Below are positions 56,301-62,254 of a stretch of DNA of 63,804 nucleotides, one piece after another (positions within the stretch are counted from its first letter, which is position 1; every line of letters begins with the position of its first letter). The notes beneath the pieces were generated by a model. The model saw only the letters and a list, made by a program, of their open reading frames with translations, was not told where the DNA came from and made no database searches. This stretch comes from AC-32 sp036265535 (GTDB lineage Bacteria; Actinomycetota; Thermoleophilia; Gaiellales; Gaiellaceae). A program made the position numbers and the translations under genes. Location: contig DATAOV010000005.1 in NCBI GenBank assembly GCA_036265535.1, forward strand, positions 1 to 63,804, read 5' to 3'.

Positions 56301-56571
56301 GCAGCCGGCAGAGGTTCGCGTAGCCCTGCGTACTCTCGACCAGCAGCGTCACGTGCGAGCCGTCGTCGAGCGTCACCTCTGCTCCGGTGATCGGCCGCAC
56401 CCCGAAGGCCTTTGCCGCGTGCGCGAACTCGAGCGAGCCGTAGACGCCGTCGTGGTCGGTCAACGCCAGCGCCTCGTAGCCCAGCTCGGCCGCCCGGGCC
56501 GCGAGCTCTTCCGGCAGCGAGGCACCGTCGAGAAACGAATAGGCTGAATGGGCGTGGAGCTCGACGTACAC
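53362..56571 (-). CDS. dnaE2: Error-prone DNA polymerase DnaE2
   Basis: The 1069-residue C-family polymerase begins with a PHP domain (HAHSAYSFLDGASLPEEL, ALTDHDGVYG). It has PPGRGRGSSVGSIVCYLTG and the palm PDIDLDFPRD (two catalytic Asp), QHPGGMVIS, then GFPKSHAAAFGLLAYQSAWL (tandem HhH region) and an OB fold near the end. The size and lack of an extended tail fit DnaE2 (translesion synthesis and SOS mutagenesis with ImuB) rather than the replicative DnaE1. Start GTG 56571. No LexA box is seen before it. Confidence 0.92.
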   Translation of the reverse strand: MYVELHAHSAYSFLDGASLPEELAARAAELGYEALALTDHDGVYGSLEFAHAAKAFGVRPITGAEVTLDDGSHVTLLVESTQGYANLCRLLTAAHAHTRDGPELAPPALGPALLAELNDGLVCLSGCARHGLAVRNPNGAAALARAFGRERFFVELQRPYERGDERRNAALRDLAETLGVQTVATGDAHAHHLRRSALQDVLVAVRHRTSLDGCEAERRGNREAVLGPPDEPTERFPLDRDAVERSGELAARLEFDLTKDLGYRYPDFSDMGEPAIRQLARVCDRAFEERYGGANGLKRRARQRLGEELKLIDELGLAGFFLLHWEVLELARECALEVRGGSLARNVLPPGRGRGSSVGSIVCYLTGLSHVDPVHAGLSLGRFLNRELVSVPDIDLDFPRDIREKLIVAVCERYGREHSALVATFATYRARGAIRDVGKALGLPFAELERLARLTDGSPRRVREELAQLPDGEAKLESPRWRAFIELCGEIGGLPRHLSQHPGGMVISTRPLVELVPVQPAAMEGRQICQWDKDSCSDAGFLKIDLLGLGMLSAVEDCVEQIAHLHGKTIDLSRIPLDDQVVYGEIQRADTVGVFQIESRAQMQSLLRTLPENLEDLTIQVALVRPGPIQGGAVHPFIHNRQQLRESPEFVPPYDHPLLEEPLRETLGVVVFQEQVLAVAIALAGFSVGEAEGLRRAMSRKRSKEAVEAFHERFVAGALGRGVDRETAEAVFLKLNGFAAFGFPKSHAAAFGLLAYQSAWLRHHYPAEFLCALLNAQPMGFYPPSSLVRDAQRRGVEVRPPDVNLSRAECGLEGEAVRVGLEYVRSLSEEEAKALVAERDRRGPFGGVRELAQRSALDRPRLEAIVASGACDSFEGGRRALLWELGLAPRAQTVPGSGGAERQLALPLDPTAETPALREHTAWERMLADYRTTSLSVGVHPLELLRPHLPDGTLSSRELEEERTGRSVSVAGMAVARQRPATANGVVFMLLEDEFGQVNLIVPPSVYERFRALVRAEPLLLARGRFERYGRNRNVLVRELVSLSPLARRCADDADVFGSLPAAHHFGHR

Positions 56572-56708
56572 CGCCCGCTGCTCCTAGTGTCCCTTCCAGC
56601 AATCGTGCCCAGGGTCTCGGCCGCTAGCACCAAGCCAGAAGCCGAACTCGACCGCGGCGCAGGCCGGCAGCCTGCGCAAGGGTGGACTCTGGCGCAGCGT
56701 GATAGCGG

Positions 56709-57560
56709 GTGAGATACGGGCGTTCATTGCTGGGAGGGACGCTTGCGCCCGGCGAGGGCGAGACGGTCACCGACCGCCCGGAGCGGACGCTGCGGATCCT
56801 CGCCGAGATGGAGCAGCTGATCGTCACGTGGTTCCGCTACGAGCCGGGCGAGGTGGGCCCCGACCCGCACATCCACCGCTGGCACACCGACGCGTTCTAC
56901 CTCCTCGAGGGCGAGCTCGAATTCACGCTCGGGCCTGACCTGCAGGCGACCGCCGCCAGGCCGGGAACATTCGCCGCGGCGCCGCCGGGCGTCGTCCACA
57001 CCTTCCGCAACGCGAGCGGCTCGACCGCGATCTTCCTCAACGTCCACGCGCCGTCGATGGGCTTCGGCGACCACATCCGCGGCCGAATCAAGGATTTCGA
57101 CCAGCTCGATCCGCCTCCTGACGGCGGTCGCGCGCTCGAGGACGCGGTCCTCAGCGGCCCGGGAGACGGCGAGCGGATCGAGGGCCGCTCGACCACGATC
57201 GTCAAGGCCGGTGGGAGCGACTGCGACGGGCAGCTGGCGGTGTACGAGACCGTCCTCCCCGTCGGCAATTCCGGCCCCCCGCTCCACCTGCATCGCAACA
57301 CGGCCGAGACGTTCTTCGTCCTGGACGGCACGTTCGAGTTCACCCTCGGTGACGAGCGCGCGTCGCTCGAGCCTGGCTACTTCGCCCTCGTTCCGCCGGG
57401 ACTGCCCCACACGTTCGCCAACGACGGTGAGGTGGAGGCTCGCTGCCTCACCATCACCGGCCCTGCGGGTGTCGAGGCGTTCATCCGCGAGGCTGTGCGA
57501 TCGGACGGCGCAGACCTCGCCGACCTCGGCGCCCGGCACGACACGTTCCTCCAGAGCTGA
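56709..57560 (+). CDS. Bicupin protein
   Basis: The 283-residue protein contains two cupin barrels. The first (about 35-115) has HIHRWHTDAFYLLEGELEF and PGVVHTFRN. The second (about 180-260) has LHLHRNTAETFFVLDGTFEF and PGLPHTFAN. Both keep the His/Glu metal-binding pattern, so two metal sites are plausible. Bicupins include quercetinase-like dioxygenases and decarboxylases; the substrate is unknown. GTG 56709 is used; upstream sequence TGATAG could be a leaderless -10. It splits the imuB-dnaE2 cassette on the opposite strand. Confidence 0.85.
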   Translation: MRYGRSLLGGTLAPGEGETVTDRPERTLRILAEMEQLIVTWFRYEPGEVGPDPHIHRWHTDAFYLLEGELEFTLGPDLQATAARPGTFAAAPPGVVHTFRNASGSTAIFLNVHAPSMGFGDHIRGRIKDFDQLDPPPDGGRALEDAVLSGPGDGERIEGRSTTIVKAGGSDCDGQLAVYETVLPVGNSGPPLHLHRNTAETFFVLDGTFEFTLGDERASLEPGYFALVPPGLPHTFANDGEVEARCLTITGPAGVEAFIREAVRSDGADLADLGARHDTFLQS

Positions 57561-57577
57561 ATGAGGGCAACAGGGGC

Positions 57578-57832
57578 TCACGTCCCCCGCTGGCTGAACC
57601 AGCGGCCCACCTCCTCGTCGTGGAACACGACCGCCCGCTCGCCCCCCGCGAGCACGACGTCGAAGTAGCGGCGGCTGACCGGCTCGTCCGTCCACCAGCG
57701 GTCGACCACGCGCCACTCCTCGCGGACGAGCGCCACCGCAGCGCGATTTACCGAGCGAGGCGCCCCGTCGAGATGAGACTCGACCAAGGCCGGCTGCGGC
57801 TCGTTTATTCGTCGCACCGGCAAAGCCGGCAC
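57578..57832 (-). CDS. DUF6504-like protein of the imuB-dnaE2 cassette
   Basis: The 84-residue protein ends in VREEWRVVDRWWTDEPVSRR then YFDVVLAGGERAVVFHDEE, the pattern I associate with the small DUF6504 family encoded between imuB and dnaE2 in many actinobacteria. The function is unknown. Two GTG starts compete: 57832 with AGAGGAG immediately upstream, or 57817 giving VRRINEPQPALVE. It begins 32 bases after imuB and should share its SOS-controlled transcript. Confidence 0.7.
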   Translation of the reverse strand: MPALPVRRINEPQPALVESHLDGAPRSVNRAAVALVREEWRVVDRWWTDEPVSRRYFDVVLAGGERAVVFHDEEVGRWFSQRGT

Positions 57833-57864
57833 GACTCCTCTGGTCGGCGTCGCAAGCGAGCGCC

Positions 57865-59049
57865 TTAGTCGTCGCGCGGAACGAGCAGTGCTCGTTGCTC
57901 TGGCAAGCGCGACCACGGCGCGACCTCGACAACGGTGCAAACCGACCCGGAACCGGTTCCGACGCGAACCTGACGGAGGCCTTCACGCAGGTGCGTCCGC
58001 AGCTCGTCACCCTCGGGCCGCACGAGCTCGAGCTGCTGGCCCGTGGATTCCGCCAGCACGAGGGCCTCCAGCCTCAGCATGACCACGGGCGCCGGCAGGT
58101 CGAGCAGCTTCGGCGCCAGGGCCGCGCGCAGCCGGGCCGGCTCGGCGGTGGCGTCGCGAAGTGTGATCGTGCGCCGCCACGAGCCGCCGCCGACCAGACG
58201 AGCCGAGAGCGCGAGCTTCCGCGGCGCCCGGCCTCCCCGCTCCGGCCGCGCGAGCAGTCGGTCGAGCAGAACTCCGAGCGAGCGCCGCAGCGTCAGCTCG
58301 TTGCCGACCGCTTCCGGGAACTCGATGGTCTCCCCCAGCTCCGCCGCGGGCCTCCGCCCGCGCACGCGCGTGTTCGAACCGCCTCTCGCCAGGCTCCAGG
58401 CGCGCCGGCCGTCCGGCCCCAGACGTTCGGCCACTGCGCCGCCCGGCAGCCCGGCAAGCTGACCAAGCTTCTTGACCCCCAGTTCCGCGAGCTCCTCGCG
58501 CCGGCGTTCCTCGACCGGCAGGAGCTTCAACGGCAACGGGGCGAGGAACTCGCGCGTTCGCTCGTCGGAGACGACGAGCGCCTGGCCCGAGCGAGCCACG
58601 TTCGTGGCGGCGAGCGCGGCGAACCTGCGCCCTGCGGCACCGATGCGCGCATCCCAGCCCGCGCCGACCGCGGCCAGCGCCCGCTTGAGCGCCGGCTCGA
58701 GCCCGCCGTAGAGCCTCTCGACCCCACGAGTGTCGAAGTACGCGCAACCGGGCGTTGCAGGGTCGACCGCGAAACCCGCGTCCTCGAGGCGTCGCACGAT
58801 CTGCTCCCACCCCTCCTCGGCCGTGGCGGGATCGCGGTCGACGAGCTGAAGCGACGGACACGTCGCCAACGCCTCCCCGAGCCGCATCCCCGGCTCCACT
58901 CCTGCAGCCTCGGCTGCAGCCGTCACCGGTCCGAGCAGCGGCTCCGACCCGGGCTCCGGCGCGAGCGCGGCCGGTCCGAGCGCCAGTCGCGGCCGCTCAC
59001 GCAGCGCGGCGCGCAGTTCGAACCCTGGGATGACGAGGCAGGCGATCAT
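57865..59049 (-). CDS. imuB: Y-family polymerase-like mutagenesis factor ImuB
   Basis: The 394-residue protein has the Y-family layout. The acidic catalytic residues are missing: the start reads MIACLVIPGFELRAALRERP where polymerases have an Asp, and CAYFDTRGVERLYGG replaces the SIDE motif. This is what defines ImuB, a non-catalytic adaptor joining DnaE2 to the beta clamp. An HhH segment (ELAELGVKKLGQLAGLP) is present. ATG 59049 is chosen because two LexA-type boxes start three bases upstream; a longer frame to 59076 would run through them. Confidence 0.88.
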   Translation of the reverse strand: MIACLVIPGFELRAALRERPRLALGPAALAPEPGSEPLLGPVTAAAEAAGVEPGMRLGEALATCPSLQLVDRDPATAEEGWEQIVRRLEDAGFAVDPATPGCAYFDTRGVERLYGGLEPALKRALAAVGAGWDARIGAAGRRFAALAATNVARSGQALVVSDERTREFLAPLPLKLLPVEERRREELAELGVKKLGQLAGLPGGAVAERLGPDGRRAWSLARGGSNTRVRGRRPAAELGETIEFPEAVGNELTLRRSLGVLLDRLLARPERGGRAPRKLALSARLVGGGSWRRTITLRDATAEPARLRAALAPKLLDLPAPVVMLRLEALVLAESTGQQLELVRPEGDELRTHLREGLRQVRVGTGSGSVCTVVEVAPWSRLPEQRALLVPRDD

Positions 59050-59051
59050 GG

Positions 59052-59080
59052 GAACGTATGTTCTACACGAACACACGTTC
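59052..59080 (-). promoter_or_regulatory. Two tandem LexA (SOS) boxes upstream of imuB
   Basis: GAACGTATGTTC (59052-59063) and GAACACACGTTC (59069-59080) both fit the actinobacterial SOS box GAAC-N4-GTTC and are 17 bases apart, about 1.5 to 2 helical turns. They lie directly before ATG 59049, so LexA should block imuB transcription until DNA damage. Confidence 0.8.
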
Positions 59081-59097
59081 CTCTGTCAAGTCGACGA

Positions 59098-59607
59098 CTA
59101 GCGCGGGCCGAACGTCACCGTCAGCCAGCCCGTGTTCGGGGCACGGTCGCGCTTGCGGTACAGGCTCATGACGGCCAGGCGCAGCTTCTTGGGCGACGGT
59201 GTCCCCTCGGGGAAGAGCACGTCGACCGGGTGCGTGAAGGACGCGCTCGAGGGGGTCGGGCGCGACACCGGCACCGGCTCGAATGCCTTGCCCTCCCCCG
59301 TGATCCAGACGAACAGACCGCCGCGGTAGACGATCCGGCCCGTGTAGTCGGTCTTGCCGTCGCCGTTGACGTCGTAGTAGACGCTCAGCGCATTGAGGGC
59401 CGCCCGCGGACCCGAGCGGTCGTTACCGCCGCTCCGCAGCAGCCTCGACGCCCAGGGACCGTAGGTCGAGACGGTCAGTCGTAGCAGCGAGCCGTCCTGG
59501 ACCGCCTTGACGCTGCGCAGATCGAGCTTCCCGCCCACGTCGTTGGGGTCGCCCGCGATCGCCCCGGCCGGCACGAGGAGCAGGGCTGCGACGGCGAGCA
59601 CTCGCAC
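59098..59607 (-). CDS. Secreted protein with EF-hand-like Ca-binding loop
   Basis: The 169-residue product has a signal peptide (MRVLAVAALLLVPAGAIAG) and a strand-rich domain with DVNGDGKTDYTG near residue 79, a calcium-loop (Dx[DN]xDGxxD) motif often seen in dockerin- or FG-GAP-like proteins. No catalytic motif. GTG 59607 is preceded by TAAGCT exactly six bases upstream (leaderless). Confidence 0.7.
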   Translation of the reverse strand: MRVLAVAALLLVPAGAIAGDPNDVGGKLDLRSVKAVQDGSLLRLTVSTYGPWASRLLRSGGNDRSGPRAALNALSVYYDVNGDGKTDYTGRIVYRGGLFVWITGEGKAFEPVPVSRPTPSSASFTHPVDVLFPEGTPSPKKLRLAVMSLYRKRDRAPNTGWLTVTFGPR

Positions 59608-59650
59608 GACGGAAGCTTAGTGCCGACGAGGCAGCGGGTGCGGGGCTCGC

Positions 59651-60328
59651 CTAGGCGACGATCTCGGCCGCGGGCCCGACCATCCGCGAGAAGCGCGGCA
59701 CGACGTCGAGCACGCTCACCTGCGAGCACCAGGCGATGTCCTCCTCGAGGCCCGGAGGGCCGTACGTCCGCGCGTTGATGCCGTCGATCGCGTTCGGGAA
59801 GCGCTCGGCGACGACCGCCGACGCGACCGCCGAGTCCGTGCGCTCGGCCTCGAGGAGGTGCACGATCCGGCCGGCGCCGTACGCGTCGTCGATGGCGAAG
59901 ACGCCCTTGTAGCCGGCGCAGAGGATGATCGTGTCGATCCCGCGCGCCCTCCCGGCGACGGCGTCCAGATTCAGCAGCGCCCCGAGCACGACCTCCTCGC
60001 ACGAGGCGGCCGCGGCCACGATCGAGCGCGTGCCGTTCGTCGTCGAGAGGATCAGTGTCTCCGCGCGCGGCTCGAGAAACTCGCGAGGCGAGGCGCCCGC
60101 GTCGAATGCCCCAATCCGGTGCGCATCGCGCTCGCCGGCGGTGATCGCCGTATCGCCTAGCTCGGACCTGAGCACCAGTGCGTGCTCGATCTCGGCGCAG
60201 CAGAGCACCCGGCGATAGCCGGACGCGAGCGCCTGCGCGATCGTCGAGGTCGCCCGCATGACGTCGACCACGATCCCCAGTGGCGCGGCCGCCGCCTCGG
60301 CGGGTGTGAAAGCGACGTGACAGCGCAC
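59651..60328 (-). CDS. comB: 2-phosphosulfolactate phosphatase (ComB family)
   Basis: The 225-residue Mg-dependent enzyme matches ComB: VVDVMRATSTIAQALA, ITAGERDAHRI, LILSTTNGTRSIV and GYKGVFAIDDAYGAGRI. In methanogens it acts in coenzyme M synthesis; the many bacterial homologues are of uncertain role (sulfolactate metabolism has been proposed). No comA or comC is nearby. GTG 60328 diverges from the rhomboid gene across 21 bases. Confidence 0.85.
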   Translation of the reverse strand: MRCHVAFTPAEAAAAPLGIVVDVMRATSTIAQALASGYRRVLCCAEIEHALVLRSELGDTAITAGERDAHRIGAFDAGASPREFLEPRAETLILSTTNGTRSIVAAAASCEEVVLGALLNLDAVAGRARGIDTIILCAGYKGVFAIDDAYGAGRIVHLLEAERTDSAVASAVVAERFPNAIDGINARTYGPPGLEEDIAWCSQVSVLDVVPRFSRMVGPAAEIVA

Positions 60329-60349
60329 GAGGCCACTACGCTAACGGCC
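60329..60349. promoter_or_regulatory. 21-bp divergent promoter with symmetric -10
   Basis: TACGCTA at 60337-60343 reads as TACGCT toward ATG 60350 (seven bases) and as TAGCGT toward GTG 60328 (nine bases). Confidence 0.6.
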
Positions 60350-61198
60350 ATGCCCGGGGCTCCGACCTGTTACCGCCACCCGGACCGGGAGACCTACGTC
60401 TCCTGCTCGGAATGCGGTCGCCCGATCTGCTACGAGTGCATGACCCCGGCGCCTGTCGGCCAGCGCTGTCCGGAGCACTCTGGCCGTCCCCAGGGCGTGC
60501 AGCGGATCACGAAGGGCGCGAGGCGAGGCGTCTTCGAGGGCAGCGGCGCGATCGTCACGAAGACGCTGGTCGCCATCAACATCGGCGTCTACGTAATCAC
60601 GGCCGCGCAGGGAGCCGGGATCAACTCGCCGGGCGGCACCCTCTTCGGGAAGTGGGTGCTCTTCGGCCCGGCGGTGGCGAACGGCGACTGGTGGCGACTG
60701 ATCACGAGCTCGTTCTTGCACGCGAGCCTGATCCACATCGCGTTCAACATGTACTTCCTCTGGTTCGTCGGCGCACCCGTCGAGATGGCGCTCGGGCGGG
60801 GCCGCTTCCTGCTCGTGTACATCGTCTCGGGGTTGGCGGGCTCCGCAGGCGCCCTCGTCTACACGCCGACCTCGCCGACGGTCGGGGCCTCGGGAGCGAT
60901 CTTCGGGATCCTCGGCGCGGCGCTCGTGCTCGAGCGTCAGCGCAACTACGTGCTCGGCGGCTCCGCGCTCGCGCTCGTGGTGATCAACCTCGTCCTGAGC
61001 TTCGCGATCTCCGGAATCTCGATCGGCGGCCACATCGGCGGCCTGATCGGGGGTGCCCTCTGCACACTCGTCCTCTCGCACTTCGGCCGTGGCCACGCCG
61101 CCTACAGCCGCGTCGGGCTGTGGGGAATCGCGGGCGTCCTAGCCGTCGGCCTGCTCAGCATCGCGGTCGCCTACTGGCGCGTCCGCGGATACGCCTGA
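60350..61198 (+). CDS. Rhomboid-family serine protease with zinc-ribbon head
   Basis: The 282-residue protein starts with a B-box-like zinc ribbon (CYRHPDRETYVSCSECGRPI, CYECM, CPEH). Six to seven transmembrane helices follow with the rhomboid core: HASLIHIAFNMYFLWFVG (His-Asn of the oxyanion hole), GASGAIFGILGA (catalytic Ser) and GISIGGHIGGLIGG (catalytic His). It cleaves transmembrane substrates. The zinc-ribbon rhomboid form is common in actinobacteria. ATG 60350 lies seven bases after TACGCT. Confidence 0.93.
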   Translation: MPGAPTCYRHPDRETYVSCSECGRPICYECMTPAPVGQRCPEHSGRPQGVQRITKGARRGVFEGSGAIVTKTLVAINIGVYVITAAQGAGINSPGGTLFGKWVLFGPAVANGDWWRLITSSFLHASLIHIAFNMYFLWFVGAPVEMALGRGRFLLVYIVSGLAGSAGALVYTPTSPTVGASGAIFGILGAALVLERQRNYVLGGSALALVVINLVLSFAISGISIGGHIGGLIGGALCTLVLSHFGRGHAAYSRVGLWGIAGVLAVGLLSIAVAYWRVRGYA

Positions 61199-61208
61199 GG
61201 GGCGAGGA

Positions 61209-61670
61209 CTAGCCCGAGCGCTCGACCCCGACCACGCGGTCGAGCTTGTCCCGCCAGGCGCGGTCGGTTCCATCGCCGCCGTCGACCCGGTCGGCGAAGC
61301 CGTCCCAGACGAAGAACGTGTCGTTGCCCGCGCCTCCGAAGAGCACGTCCCGGCCGTGGTCGCCCTGCATCTTGTCCGCGCCGGGGCCGCCGAACAGGAG
61401 GTCGTTGCCGTTGCCGCCGTTGAGGAGATCGCGGCCCGGCCCGGCCTTGAGCACGTCGTTGCCCCCGTTGCCGTCGAGCACGTCGTCGCCGCCGAGGCCG
61501 CAGATCACGTCGCGTCCCGGCGTCCCGAAGAGGAGATCGGGTCCCGGGGTACCGGTCATCGTGCAGGCCGTCGAGCTATGCACCGCGCCGTGCGCTCCGC
61601 GAACGAGGAAGAGCGAGACCGTCAGGAACAGGGCCGCGGTCGCCTTGATTCGATTCTCCTGGGGGTTCAC
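61209..61670 (-). CDS. Secreted RTX-repeat calcium-binding protein
   Basis: The 153-residue product has a signal peptide (IKATAALFLTVSLFLVRGAHG). At least seven nonapeptide RTX units follow (GTPGPDLLF, GTPGRDVIC, GLGGDDVLD, GNGGNDVLK, GGNGNDLLF, GGPGADKMQ, GGAGNDTFF), which form a calcium-filled beta-roll. No enzymatic domain is attached, so it is a small free-standing beta-roll. GTG 61670 has GGAGGTG eight bases upstream. The open frame extending to 61697 includes that ribosome site. Confidence 0.85.
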   Translation of the reverse strand: MNPQENRIKATAALFLTVSLFLVRGAHGAVHSSTACTMTGTPGPDLLFGTPGRDVICGLGGDDVLDGNGGNDVLKAGPGRDLLNGGNGNDLLFGGPGADKMQGDHGRDVLFGGAGNDTFFVWDGFADRVDGGDGTDRAWRDKLDRVVGVERSG

Positions 61671-61772
61671 GGCAGGACACCTCCGAGCTGCCGACACGGG
61701 GTTTCCCCGGGGAGATCGGCACCGAGCCCCGAAGCGACGATCCCTCGCTTGGGGCTCGGAGCCGTGCCTACG

Positions 61773-62210
61773 TCACGCAGGCCGGTTCGTGATGTGCACG
61801 TAGATCTTGTCGTTGCCGCACTCTTCGCGCAGCGCGACCTGGCCGCTCCGGCCTTCGCCCTCCCACGAGACCTCGGAGTCGTGCTCCTCGAGCTCGTCGA
61901 AGAGGATCTTGAAGCCTGATGCCTGGAGCTCTTTCTTGTACTCGTCGTGGGCGTCTTCGAGGCTTCCCTCGAAGTAGCCCTCCACGACGTCCGTGGGGCC
62001 CTGCGTCTTCTGCTGCGTGTAGGTGACGTTCTCGACCTGCGGGAAGCTCGCCGGGAGCTTCGGTGCCGCGGAGAGTGGCGATCCCGTGCAGGCTGCCTGG
62101 GCCTGCTCGTTGAGCTCGCCTTGGTTCGACGACTTATCGCCGCCTCCGCCGCATCCCGCAAGCGCCACGACGGCCAGTCCGAGCACGGCAAACCACGTGG
62201 CCTGCCTCAT
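61773..62210 (-). CDS. Lipoprotein of unknown function
   Basis: The 145-residue product has a lipoprotein signal peptide (MRQATWFAVLGLAVVALAGC, lipobox LAGC with Cys20) followed by a Gly-rich tether. The globular part has VVEGYFEGSLEDAHDEYKKE and VALREECGNDKIYVHIT, plausibly a small alpha/beta domain with one disulfide. No family is recognised. It would be processed by LspA (39249). Confidence 0.8.
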   Translation of the reverse strand: MRQATWFAVLGLAVVALAGCGGGGDKSSNQGELNEQAQAACTGSPLSAAPKLPASFPQVENVTYTQQKTQGPTDVVEGYFEGSLEDAHDEYKKELQASGFKILFDELEEHDSEVSWEGEGRSGQVALREECGNDKIYVHITNRPA

Positions 62211-62254
62211 CCGTTGTCCTTTCCAGGATCCCCGGCGCGGGAGTATAGAAGCGG

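Noticed and set aside
56572..56708. Search for an SOS box in front of dnaE2
   Set aside because: No GAAC-N4-GTTC occurs in the interval; GAACTCGACC is only a half-site.
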